Of a stretch of DNA of 64,000 bases, positions 27,373-35,108 are shown one piece after another. The notes under the pieces are model-generated. The model was not told the DNA's origin. It saw only the letters and a list, made by a program, of their open reading frames with translations, and did no database searches. A program made the translations under genes and the position numbers. The DNA is from Gemmatimonadota bacterium. GTDB lineage: Bacteria; Gemmatimonadota; Gemmatimonadetes; Gemmatimonadales; Gemmatimonadaceae. The stretch lies in assembly GCA_027307165.1 (NCBI GenBank), contig DAHUXM010000016.1, positions 1 to 64,000 on the forward strand, given 5' to 3'. How positions within the stretch are numbered: the stretch's first letter is position 1; each line of letters opens with the position of its first letter.

Positions 27373-28020
27373 ATGTACCAGCCACCGAATTTTCGTGAAG
27401 ATCGGCTCGACGCTCAGCACAGTCTGATTCGTGCCCACCCGCTCGGCCTGATCATCACCGCCGGTCCCGGAGGCCTGATGGCCAACTGGATTCCGTGTCT
27501 GGTCGACGCGGACGCAACGCAGTTCGGCACCATCCGGTGCCATCTGGCACGGGCGAACGGTCAGTGGAGAGAGCTGGCGTCCGTGGAGGAATGCATGGTC
27601 GTCTTCCAGGGTCCTCAGGACTACGTAACGCCATCCTGGTACGCGACCAAGCGAGAAACCGGGAAGGTGGTTCCGACGTGGAATTATGCGACCGTGCACG
27701 TCTGGGGTCGGCCACGTGTGGTCGAGGACGACGTCTGGCTTCGCCGCCAGCTGGACGATCTCACACAGCAGTGCGAAAGCGATCGTCCGATGCCATGGAA
27801 GGTGGATGATGCGCCGGCTGACTTCATAGTTGCACAGATGAAGGGGATCGTCGGGATCGAGATTCCGATCACGAGGATCGAGGGCAAGTGGAAGATGGGC
27901 CAGAATCGACCCGAGGCGGATCGGGTTGGCGTGCTGGATGGATATCGAGAGAAAGGAGCGGCAGCGGAACGAATGGCGAGGCTGGTCGCTGAGCGCGGCG
28001 GATTGCCAGCGCCGGAATGA
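27373..28020 (+). CDS. FMN-binding negative transcriptional regulator, PaiB family
   Basis: A 215-residue split-barrel flavin-binding protein. The opening MYQPPNFREDRLDAQHSLIRAHPLGLI and the conserved WYATK, TWNYATVHVWG and IVGIEIPITRIEGKWKMGQNR match the PaiB family. In Bacillus subtilis PaiB is annotated as a repressor of sporulation and protease genes, but many homologues are probably flavin-linked enzymes, so the regulator label is cautious. Single gene between divergent and converging neighbours. Confidence 0.87.
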   Translation: MYQPPNFREDRLDAQHSLIRAHPLGLIITAGPGGLMANWIPCLVDADATQFGTIRCHLARANGQWRELASVEECMVVFQGPQDYVTPSWYATKRETGKVVPTWNYATVHVWGRPRVVEDDVWLRRQLDDLTQQCESDRPMPWKVDDAPADFIVAQMKGIVGIEIPITRIEGKWKMGQNRPEADRVGVLDGYREKGAAAERMARLVAERGGLPAPE

Positions 28021-28118
28021 TCGATTTACCAGCTACGGACCCGTACACACACCGATCTGGGAGCTACTGACTCGCGCACACCGGAGAACCCCTCGAAAGA
28101 AGTCTGGGTAGTCAGAGG

Positions 28119-30422
28119 TCAGATGGTCGGCTGCAGCGACTGTCGAACGTGCGCTGCGGCCTGCACTATCGCGCTCATGCTGGGGCGGACTTCCTCCCAC
28201 CGGCGCGTCTTGAGACCACAGTCGGGGTTTACCCAGAGCTGATCCGGCGTGAGCACGGTGAGCGCTTTGTTGAGATGCTTCTCGATCTCGGCAGCGACTG
28301 GAACCGCGGGGGAGTGTACGTCGTATACTCCGGGCCCAATTCCATTCGGATAGCTCACGCGAGCGAAGGTGTCGAGCAGCGTCATGTCCGAACGCGACGT
28401 CTCTATCGAGAGTACATCCGCGTCCATTCGCGCTACTGCATCGATGATGTCGTCAAATGCCGAGTAGCACATGTGCGTGTGCACCTGCGTTTCGTCGCGC
28501 ACGCCCGATGACGCAAGGCGAAAGGCATTCACCGACCACTCCAGGTACTCGTGCCGGTCTTCTGTCTTGAGCGGCAAACCCTCGCGGATCGCGGGTTCGT
28601 CGATCTGGATGATGCGTATGCCCGCCGCTTCCAGATCGGCAGTTTCGTCGCGAATGGCGAGCGCGAGTTGCCGGCATGTTTCGTCGCGCGGCTGGTCGTC
28701 ACGAACGAATGACCATTGCAACATCGTCACCGGTCCGGTGAGCATCCCCTTGACGGGTCGCGACGTGAGTGACTGGGCGAATGCTGTCCACGTCGTAGTC
28801 ATCGCGCCGCCACGGGAGATATCGCCATAGATGATGGGCGGCTTCACACAGCGCGAGCCGTAACTCTGGACCCACCCGCGTTGCGTGACTACAAATCCTG
28901 CGAGGCGCTCGGCGAAGTACTCCACCATGTCATTCCGTTCGAACTCGCCGTGGACGAGCACGTCGAGACCGACTTCTTCCTGGAACCGAATTGCGTCTTC
29001 GATCTGCGAGCGCAGGAACGCATCGTAGTCTGACGGAGCCATGTGCCCGGCCCGCGCCGCGGCGCGCGCGCGACGCAGTTCGGCGGTCTGTGGAAAGGAG
29101 CCGATTGTCGTCGTCGGAAGTTGCGGCAGTTTGAGCGCACGTTCCTGTTGCGTGCTGCGCGCACGATAGGGCGTACGGCGAAACATGTCCTCACTCACCG
29201 CGCGCTGCCTCTCCTGCACCGCCGCATCGTGCGCACGAGGCGACGCTCGACGTTGGGCCAGTGCGGCGCGCGCGTCCGCGAGCGCATCGGTGATTGCGTC
29301 AGGCATCGTGTCCGGCCCGTGCTGCAGCGCGGCCGAGAGCGTTGCTACCTCGTGCAGTTTCTGCGTACCGAAGGCCAGCCAGCGACGCACGTCAGCATCC
29401 AGCGCCGTCTCATTATCCAGATCCACGGGGACATGGAGCAGCGAACACGAAGGCGCGACCATGACGCGATGCGGACCGAGCGCGTGAGTCGCCCGCGTCA
29501 GGAGTCCAAGTGTTGCATCCAGGTCTGCACGCCATACGTTGCGTCCGTCCACGACGCCGAGCGAAAGCACGAGGTTGCGTGGTGCTCGTTCCAGCGCCGC
29601 AGAGAGCTGGCCGGGCCCGCGCACGAGGTCGAGATGTAGCGCCGCGACTGGGAGTCCAAGTGCGGTTGGCAGATTTGCGCCAAGGTCGCCGAAGTACGTC
29701 GCGACGAGTACGCGCGGACCGGCGTCACCGAGGCGTTCGTACGCCGCCTGGTACGCGCGCAGGGTTTCGCGCGGGAGGTCCAGCACCAGACAGGGTTCGT
29801 CCAGTTGCACCCACTCGGCGCCCGCGCCAGCGAGCAGCTCGAGCATTTGCTCGTATACCGGCAATACCGAGTCGAGCAACGTGAGCGGGCCCGCCGATGT
29901 ACCGCACATCCTGCCAAGCAGGAGAAAGGACACCGGTCCGAGAATTACCGGACGCGTGGTGATGCCGAGTGCCTTTGCCTCCAGAAACTCATCGATCGGT
30001 TTGGTGGACGCGAGATGAAAATCCTGCGCGGGCTCGAACTCGGGGACGATGTAGTGGTAGTTGGTGTCGAACCACTTCGTCATCTCCATCGCGGGAATCG
30101 AAGATGCGCCGTCGGCCAGGCCCCGCGCCATCGCGAAGTAGCGATCCAGATTGCTCAGGCCGGCGCGATGAGCGAATCGGCGGGGAATCGCGCCGAGCAT
30201 GACTGCTGTATCGAGCACATGGTCGTCCAGCGAGAAGTCATTCGACGGAACGTGCTCGATGCCGGCGTCCGCCTGAAGCTGCCAGTTGGTGCGACGAATA
30301 TCGCGAGCAGCCGCTGCGAGATCGTCCGCAGTCGAGCGTCCGGCCCAGTAAGCTTCGAGCGCGCGCTTGAGCTCGCGATCGGGTCCGATACGTGGGAAAC
30401 CTAGGTTCGACGCGATGGGCAT
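28119..30422 (-). CDS. metE: Cobalamin-independent methionine synthase
   Basis: Full-length (767 residues) MetE, which methylates homocysteine from 5-methyltetrahydropteroyl-triglutamate. The N-terminal barrel begins ASNLGFPRIGPDRELKRALEAYW; the C-terminal barrel carries the zinc ligands in HTHMCYSAFDDI and NPDCGLKTR, and the substrate region GDISRGGAMTT. It is divergent from a MerR-family gene across a 170-base region with a 20-bp dyad and a 13-base element repeated before the DUF542 gene. No B12 or SAM riboswitch motif is seen upstream. Confidence 0.95.
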   Translation of the reverse strand: MPIASNLGFPRIGPDRELKRALEAYWAGRSTADDLAAAARDIRRTNWQLQADAGIEHVPSNDFSLDDHVLDTAVMLGAIPRRFAHRAGLSNLDRYFAMARGLADGASSIPAMEMTKWFDTNYHYIVPEFEPAQDFHLASTKPIDEFLEAKALGITTRPVILGPVSFLLLGRMCGTSAGPLTLLDSVLPVYEQMLELLAGAGAEWVQLDEPCLVLDLPRETLRAYQAAYERLGDAGPRVLVATYFGDLGANLPTALGLPVAALHLDLVRGPGQLSAALERAPRNLVLSLGVVDGRNVWRADLDATLGLLTRATHALGPHRVMVAPSCSLLHVPVDLDNETALDADVRRWLAFGTQKLHEVATLSAALQHGPDTMPDAITDALADARAALAQRRASPRAHDAAVQERQRAVSEDMFRRTPYRARSTQQERALKLPQLPTTTIGSFPQTAELRRARAAARAGHMAPSDYDAFLRSQIEDAIRFQEEVGLDVLVHGEFERNDMVEYFAERLAGFVVTQRGWVQSYGSRCVKPPIIYGDISRGGAMTTTWTAFAQSLTSRPVKGMLTGPVTMLQWSFVRDDQPRDETCRQLALAIRDETADLEAAGIRIIQIDEPAIREGLPLKTEDRHEYLEWSVNAFRLASSGVRDETQVHTHMCYSAFDDIIDAVARMDADVLSIETSRSDMTLLDTFARVSYPNGIGPGVYDVHSPAVPVAAEIEKHLNKALTVLTPDQLWVNPDCGLKTRRWEEVRPSMSAIVQAAAHVRQSLQPTI

Positions 30423-30455
30423 TGATGTTTCGGAACGGGTAACCGGTCAACACGA

Positions 30456-30468
30456 CGCTCGTGCACGT
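30456..30468. promoter_or_regulatory. 13-base element CGCTCGTGCACGT, copy 1
   Basis: Lies 34 bases upstream of the metE start. An identical 13-mer in the same orientation lies 40 bases upstream of the DUF542 gene at 31355-31367. The core GTGCAC is palindromic. A shared regulator binding site is possible. Confidence 0.4.
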
Positions 30469-30516
30469 CGACACCGGACGCTTCCATCAACTTCGGCAGA
30501 TCGGTTGTACTCCGGC

Positions 30517-30536
30517 GTGACGGATGTCACCGTCAC
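30517..30536. promoter_or_regulatory. 20-bp dyad between metE and the MerR gene
   Basis: Perfect 7-bp arms GTGACGG and CCGTCAC flank ATGTCA. Its position in the divergent region, 94 bases from metE and 55 bases from the MerR gene, suggests an operator. Which gene it controls is unknown. Confidence 0.5.
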
Positions 30537-30591
30537 AGCCCGGTCGGACACTACTGTACCAAGACGCCCGACTTGTGCCAGATTGCATGCT

Positions 30592-31011
30592 ATGACTATC
30601 GGTGAGTTGGCCGAACGCGCGGGCGTGAATGTCCAGACCGTGCGCTACTACGAGCGCCGCGGGCTGCTGGCCAAACCGCGGCGGACGGACTCCGGGTACC
30701 GCACCTACACAGACGTCACGCTCGACCGCCTGCGGTTTATCCGCCGCGCGCAGGAGCTTGGTTTCACGCTCTCGGAAATCGGAGAGTTGCTGGTGCTGCG
30801 GCTCGATCCACACACGACGGCGTCGACAGTGAAGGCGCGTGCGGAGGCGAAGATCGCGGATGTGGACCGTCGCATCCACGATCTCGAGCATATCAAACAC
30901 GCGCTGGTACACCTCGCCGGAAGATGCCATGGTGGGCGCGGGCCGCTGGGCGATTGTCCGCTGCTCGATGCATTGGGACCATTGAGCAGCGCCGGCAGCA
31001 CCGTAGACTGA
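30592..31011 (+). CDS. MerR-family metal-type transcriptional regulator
   Basis: A 139-residue MerR protein. The DNA-binding domain reads MTIGELAERAGVNVQTVRYYERRGLLAKPRR with the second wing TYTDVTLDRLRFIRRAQELGFTLSEIGELL. A long dimer helix follows, then a C-terminal loop RCHGGRGPLGDCPLLDAL with two Cys ten residues apart, as in MerR, ZntR and CueR metal sensors. The helix position that holds Cys82 in mercuric MerR is not Cys here, arguing against mercury. No metal pump is adjacent; the nearest candidate target is the DUF542 gene, whose promoter has MerR-like geometry. Confidence 0.85.
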   Translation: MTIGELAERAGVNVQTVRYYERRGLLAKPRRTDSGYRTYTDVTLDRLRFIRRAQELGFTLSEIGELLVLRLDPHTTASTVKARAEAKIADVDRRIHDLEHIKHALVHLAGRCHGGRGPLGDCPLLDALGPLSSAGSTVD

Positions 31012-31117
31012 CGTACCGTCACGCAGCGTAACCGATTGCACCGGTTGCGAAGCGACACCAGCGGTTCGTAACTCTACTGGAACCGCATCGGCCGCGCAGT
31101 CAACCGGTCGATGCGAG

Positions 31118-31315
31118 CTACTGTGAGCGCGCGACGGTATGCAGCTCGCTGCAGAGCGCATCTCTCTTCGAACCCGCTACCTCCTCCACCGTCATCATCG
31201 CACCGCAGCACGTGTCGACGCCGAAACGGTTGAACACCGCCATGGCAGCTGGATGCCGCCGAATCACTTCGTCCACAGTCCATCCGCAGTCGATTTCGAG
31301 TTCTGTCGCAGGCAT
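31118..31315 (-). CDS. Stand-alone DUF542 (ScdA/RIC N-terminal) protein
   Basis: A 65-residue protein consisting only of the DUF542 domain: TVDEVIRRHPAAMAVFNRFGVDTCCGAMMTVEEVA. In RIC/YtfE/ScdA iron-sulfur repair proteins this domain, with its CCGG-like pair (here CCGA), precedes a di-iron hemerythrin domain that is absent here. Stand-alone versions occur next to redox and nitrogen-oxide genes. It converges on the MerR gene and has a MerR-like promoter. GGAG lies 11 bases before the ATG. Role in Fe-S cluster stress is inference. Confidence 0.8.
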   Translation of the reverse strand: MPATELEIDCGWTVDEVIRRHPAAMAVFNRFGVDTCCGAMMTVEEVAGSKRDALCSELHTVARSQ

Positions 31316-31354
31316 GATCGGTTACTCCATATAAAGGTCCAACGTGGGTGTACA

Positions 31355-31367
31355 CGCTCGTGCACGT
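31355..31367. promoter_or_regulatory. 13-base element CGCTCGTGCACGT, copy 2
   Basis: Identical to the copy before metE and likewise upstream of a minus-strand gene. It sits between the DUF542 start and its predicted MerR-type promoter. Confidence 0.4.
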
Positions 31368-31370
31368 TGT

Positions 31371-31402
31371 ACGATACAGTCTGTACCTAGATATAAGGTC
31401 AA
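31371..31402 (-). promoter_or_regulatory. MerR-type promoter with long spacer and internal dyad
   Basis: On the minus strand, TTGACC (31402 to 31397) is followed after 20 bases by TATCGT. The dyad ACCT-N7-AGGT (31385-31399) begins inside the -35, exactly as in MerR/CueR/ZntR targets where 19-20 bp spacers are twisted open by the regulator. An 11-bp palindrome TACAGACTGTA follows. It should drive the DUF542 gene. Confidence 0.55.
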
Positions 31403-31614
31403 GGGGTGGTCGCGCCCAACATCGATCGGTTCGCACCACGGTTTACAGCGGGGAAATCCCGGAGAAGATCCTTATTGCGGGCGGGGCTATCCGGGGCGAG
31501 GCCTGAAACACACTCGCGTCTGACCGGAAATCTCGCGCGACGCTCTGCGAAACCCCAGCAGAAGGCCGTTCACTCGTTGCCGCGCGCGGTCGGCAGGTCG
31601 TAACCTCACGTCAA
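31403..31614. other. Intergenic stretch with no feature seen
   Basis: Between the DUF542 promoter and tRNA-Trp. No coding frame of quality and no clear terminator hairpin for the tRNA transcript was found. Confidence 0.4.
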
Positions 31615-31687
31615 CAGGCCCGGCAGGAATCGAACCTGCAACCCCCGGTTTTGGAGACCGGTGCTCTACCAATTGAGCTACGGACCT
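31615..31687 (-). tRNA. tRNA-Trp (anticodon CCA)
   Basis: Acceptor AGGTCCG pairs with CGGGCCT (one T-G wobble), discriminator G as usual for Trp, anticodon stem CCGGT/ACCGG around loop CTCCAAA, T-arm AGGTTCGATTCCT. Confidence 0.94.
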
Positions 31688-31722
31688 ACACTGATCTTCC
31701 AGACCCCTGAAGCCCTGCCAGG

Positions 31723-31797
31723 GGTGGCTGACGGGAATTGAACCCGCAACCCCCGGAACCACAATCCGGTGCTCTAACCAATTGAGCTACAGCCACC
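31723..31797 (-). tRNA. tRNA-His (anticodon GTG)
   Basis: Includes the extra 5' G (G-1) opposite discriminator C that marks tRNA-His. Acceptor GTGGCTG/CAGCCAC, anticodon stem CCGGA/TCCGG around loop TTGTGGT. Confidence 0.94.
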
Positions 31798-31883
31798 ATG
31801 TCCGGGGCCACGTCGCCCCGAGCATTTCATTCTAATCCCGCAATCGAGAGCCAGCAACTAACGCCGCCGGCCTCCTGCCTCAA

Positions 31884-32450
31884 TCAGTCCTTCGCGCGAT
31901 CCATGTACTCGCCGGTCGTCGGATTCACCCGAACCCGCTCGCCCTGAGCGATGAACTCCGGGACGTTGATCGTCACGCCATTGCTCAGCTTTGCCGGCTT
32001 GGTCGAGGCGGTCTTCGTCGCTGTCTTCATGACCGGAGCCGTGTCCACGATCTCGAGATTGAGCGAGTTGGGAAGCTGGATGCCGATCGGGTTGCCGTTG
32101 TAGTACTCGGCCTGGATCTTCATGCCCGGCTGCATCCACTGAGCTGAATCGCCCAGTGCTTCCTCGTCCATCTCGATCTGATCGTAGTTCTCGGTGTTCA
32201 TGAAATGATAGGTGTCGCCACCCTGATACATGAACTCCAGGTCGTGGGTTTCCATCGCAGCCTTCTCGATGGAATCCGCTGCGCGGAACCGGTGCTCGAA
32301 GCTGTTGCCGGTGCGAATATTCTTGAGCTTGGCCTGCACCATCGCCCGGAGGTTTCCCGGCGTGTGGTGGCGGAACTCAACGACGCGGCATGGCTCACCC
32401 TCGAACACGAGAACCATCCCCCGCCGAATCTGCGTGGCTGGCATCGCCAT
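31884..32450 (-). CDS. efp: Translation elongation factor P
   Basis: A 188-residue, three-domain beta-barrel protein that relieves ribosome stalling at polyproline. Domain I carries the tip loop HHTPGNLRA: the residue aligned with the modified Lys34 (E. coli) or Arg32 (Pseudomonas) is Asn33, with Arg two residues later. Domains II and III keep MNTENYDQIEMDEEALGD and the C-terminal PEFIAQGERVRVNPTTGEYMDRAKD. No epmA, epmB or earP gene is nearby. GAGG 9 bases before the ATG supports the start. It follows tRNA-His/Trp upstream in the same orientation. Confidence 0.95.
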   Translation of the reverse strand: MAMPATQIRRGMVLVFEGEPCRVVEFRHHTPGNLRAMVQAKLKNIRTGNSFEHRFRAADSIEKAAMETHDLEFMYQGGDTYHFMNTENYDQIEMDEEALGDSAQWMQPGMKIQAEYYNGNPIGIQLPNSLNLEIVDTAPVMKTATKTASTKPAKLSNGVTINVPEFIAQGERVRVNPTTGEYMDRAKD

Positions 32451-32641
32451 TCGTCAAATCCTCGGAAAAACGTACATAGCCTTTAAAGGTAGCAAGTAAG
32501 GCCCGCTACAGGCAACCGGCCACTGGTGGGATGGCTGAAATCGGGCAATCTTCACCCAGGATGTAGAGAATCCACCGCCGCCTCCGACTTCTCTACGAAG
32601 CGCCGGTTTGGGCGCCCAAACCCGAAGAGGAGATCGTGCCC

Positions 32642-33055
32642 ATGAAGTACATGATGATGATGAATGCCCCGCGCGGGAACGGTGAATACCAGATCAACGA
32701 CTGGTCGCCAGAGGATTTCCAGGCGCACATCGCGTTCATGCACGGCTTCAACAGGAAGCTCAGCGAGGCGGGCGAGATGGTGGCGTGCGAGGGCCTGACT
32801 CCGCCCGCGCAGGCGAAGCTGGTGCGCGCCGGAAAGGACGGGCGGCCGGTAACCGATGGTCCCTTCCCCGAAACAAAGGAGTTTCTCGCGGGCTTCTGGA
32901 TCATCGACGTCGACAGCCCCGAACGCGCGTACGAGCTGGCGGCTGCCGTCTCCGCGGCACCCGGGCCTGGCGGCGCTCCGCTCAACATGGCGGTCGAGTT
33001 ACGGCCTGTCATGAGCGCGCCGCCCGATCCATCCGCGCCCTCGCTCACGCGCTGA
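32642..33055 (+). CDS. YCII-related (DGPF-domain) protein
   Basis: A 137-residue ferredoxin-like protein with the conserved opening KYMMMMNAP, the signature TDGPFPETKEFLAGFWIIDVDS, and the end VELRPVM. DGPF proteins are consistently paired with ECF42 sigma factors, and such a sigma factor gene begins 12 bases downstream. Biochemical role unknown. ATG at 32642 has GGAG 9 bases upstream and is preferred to the GTG at 32636. Confidence 0.87.
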   Translation: MKYMMMMNAPRGNGEYQINDWSPEDFQAHIAFMHGFNRKLSEAGEMVACEGLTPPAQAKLVRAGKDGRPVTDGPFPETKEFLAGFWIIDVDSPERAYELAAAVSAAPGPGGAPLNMAVELRPVMSAPPDPSAPSLTR

Positions 33056-33066
33056 ACGCGACGCTC

Positions 33067-34338
33067 GTGACGGATCGAACCACCAGCACGAACGCTGCTG
33101 AATTCGCCGATCACCTGCTGCGCGAGCTTGCGCCGCAGGTGCTCGGCGTCGTCGCACGGAAGTGCGGTGATTTCGCTGACGCGGAGGATGCGGTCCAGGA
33201 AGCGCTCATCGCAGCAGCCACGCAGTGGCGCGCTGCCGGCGTGCCCACGAATCCGCGCGGCTGGCTGTACAGCGTTGCGATGAGGCGGCTCAAGGATCGC
33301 GCGCGCAGCGAGAGTGCGAGGCGCCGGCGCGAGAAGAAAGTCGCAAGCGAGCATGCGCATGTGCAGCCGTTCGTCTCGCCACCCGACGCGGAACTCGGCC
33401 TGATGGCGGACGACACACTCGTGCTTCTCTTCATGTGCTGCCATTCCGCGCTCTCACCCTCGTCGGCGATCGCTCTCACTCTGCGCGCGGTCGGCGGGCT
33501 CACGACGGCCGAGATAGCGAGTGCGTTTCTCGTTCCGGAAGCGACGATGGCACAGCGTATCAGCAGGGCCAAGCAGAGCATCAAGTCGTCAGGAGTCGCG
33601 TTCCACATGCCGACGGACGACGACATGGTGGAGCGACTGGGCGCAGTGATGCACGTGCTGTATCTCATCTTCAACGAGGGATACGCGAGCAGCAGCGGTC
33701 CGGAGCTGCATCGTGTGGATCTCTCCGCCGAGGCGATCAGACTCACACGGATGTTGCGCGCGTTGACGCCGGACGATGGTGAAGTCGCCGGCTTGCTGGC
33801 GCTGATGCTGCTCACCGATGCACGTCGCGCTGCACGAGCGGGACGTCACGGTGAGCTGATTCCGCTGGACGCCCAGGATCGATCGTTATGGGATCGACAG
33901 ATGATCAGCGAAGGAACGGCACTCGTGTCGAGTGCATTCGCAGCGGGATCGGTTGGACCGTATCTGCTCCAGGCTGCAATCGCCGCGATTCACGACGAGT
34001 CGCCCCGCGTGCAGGACACCGACTGGCCGCAGATAATGGCGTTGTACGGAGTGTTGACGCGAATGTCGGACAATCCGATGGTCGCGTTGAACCACGCGAT
34101 TGCAGTTGCGATGGTGGATGGCGCGGAAGTTGGTCTTGCGTTGGTGGGCGAACTCGACACGGATCAGAAGCTGCGCGGGCATTACAGGCTCGATGCGGTT
34201 CGCGCGCATCTGTACGAGATGCTCGGTGACGATGCGCGCGCGATTCTGCATTATCGCGCGGCTGCCGAGGGCACGGCGAGTATTCCGGAGCGAGATTATC
34301 TGAACCTGAAGGCGGCGCGAGCGAGCGGAAGATGCTGA
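33067..34338 (+). CDS. ECF-type RNA polymerase sigma factor with long C-terminal domain (ECF42-like)
   Basis: A 423-residue sigma factor. Region 2 (about 15-85) shows VARKCGDFADAEDAVQEALIAAATQW; region 4 (about 125-185) shows LTLRAVGGLTTAEIASAFLVPEATMAQRISRAKQ. The remaining 230 residues form the helical, TPR-like extension of this group (EGYASSSGPELHRVDLSAEAIRL; LLTDARRAARAGRHGELIPL). ECF42 members lack an anti-sigma factor and are thought to be controlled by this extension and by promoters of DGPF genes. GTG at 33067 is the first reasonable start after the DGPF gene. Confidence 0.88.
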   Translation: MTDRTTSTNAAEFADHLLRELAPQVLGVVARKCGDFADAEDAVQEALIAAATQWRAAGVPTNPRGWLYSVAMRRLKDRARSESARRRREKKVASEHAHVQPFVSPPDAELGLMADDTLVLLFMCCHSALSPSSAIALTLRAVGGLTTAEIASAFLVPEATMAQRISRAKQSIKSSGVAFHMPTDDDMVERLGAVMHVLYLIFNEGYASSSGPELHRVDLSAEAIRLTRMLRALTPDDGEVAGLLALMLLTDARRAARAGRHGELIPLDAQDRSLWDRQMISEGTALVSSAFAAGSVGPYLLQAAIAAIHDESPRVQDTDWPQIMALYGVLTRMSDNPMVALNHAIAVAMVDGAEVGLALVGELDTDQKLRGHYRLDAVRAHLYEMLGDDARAILHYRAAAEGTASIPERDYLNLKAARASGRC

Positions 34339-34391
34339 CCGTTCGTCCTTCCCGTGCAAGCACGAATTGACGGGTGGCGACGGGGGTTCTC

Positions 34392-35108
34392 CTACAACAC
34401 TTTCTTCAACGAATTCCACACGTTCGTCGCAACGATCTCCTCGCCTGTCACGTTCGGATGCAATCCGTCCGCCTGATTCAAATCGGCGTGTCCTGCAACC
34501 CCATTCAGCAGGAACGGAATGAGTGTCACACCCTTCTCGCGCGCGAGGTCTGCATACATCTTGTGAAATGCGGTGGTGTACTGCTGGCCAAGGTTGGGCG
34601 GGGCTTCCATCTGAATGAGGAATATCTTCGCGTGCGGCTTTGCAGCCTTTATCCGATCCAGAATTTCAGCGATGTTTGACCGCGCCTCGGAGACCGGGAG
34701 CGCCCGAAGGGCGTCGTTGGCCCCGGTTTCCAGGACGACTACATCGGCCGGGCTGCGGAGCACCCAGTCGATCCGGTTCAGCGCACCGGCCGACGTTTCG
34801 CCGCTGACACCGGCATTCACGGCGGTGAGCGGTGTACCGGCGGAGTCGGCCTTTGCCTGGATCAGTGCCGGATAGGCCTGCTCCGGCCGCAGGCCGAGGC
34901 CGGCCGTGAGGCTGGTACCGATGAAGAGCACCGTCGGGCCAGCCGCGGCGGGGTCGGGCGACGATACGCTCTCGGGCGGAGCGGCCTCAACCGTCTGGAC
35001 CGCCTGCGGTGTCTTATCTTTCGCCGCCGGGTTGCATCCGCCAATTAGCAGCGCCGCCGCCAGGCTCGCAGTAGTGCAGGGACTCATATAACGGACGTTT
35101 TTCTTCAT
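34392..35108 (-). CDS. tesA: TesA-like SGNH esterase/lysophospholipase, lipoprotein
   Basis: About 238 residues with signal peptide MKKNVRYMSPCTTASLAAALLIGGC, where LIGGC is a lipobox. The SGNH blocks are present: FIGTSLTAGLGLRPEQAYPALIQ (Ser block; Thr replaces the usual Asp), NAGVSGETSAG, ETGANDALRALPV and DGLHPNVTGEE (Asp-His pair). TesA acts as a periplasmic thioesterase/protease I/lysophospholipase. The gene is divergent from ybbA, the same arrangement as tesA-ybbA-ybbP in E. coli. Start codons at 35114 and 35108 are possible; 35108 shares the palindrome CATG with the ybbA start. Confidence 0.88.
   Translation of the reverse strand: MKKNVRYMSPCTTASLAAALLIGGCNPAAKDKTPQAVQTVEAAPPESVSSPDPAAAGPTVLFIGTSLTAGLGLRPEQAYPALIQAKADSAGTPLTAVNAGVSGETSAGALNRIDWVLRSPADVVVLETGANDALRALPVSEARSNIAEILDRIKAAKPHAKIFLIQMEAPPNLGQQYTTAFHKMYADLAREKGVTLIPFLLNGVAGHADLNQADGLHPNVTGEEIVATNVWNSLKKVL

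Noticed and set aside
30423-30591. Riboswitch (SAM or cobalamin) upstream of metE
   Set aside because: No SAM-I, SAM-II or B12-box sequence could be found; only a dyad and a short repeat are present.
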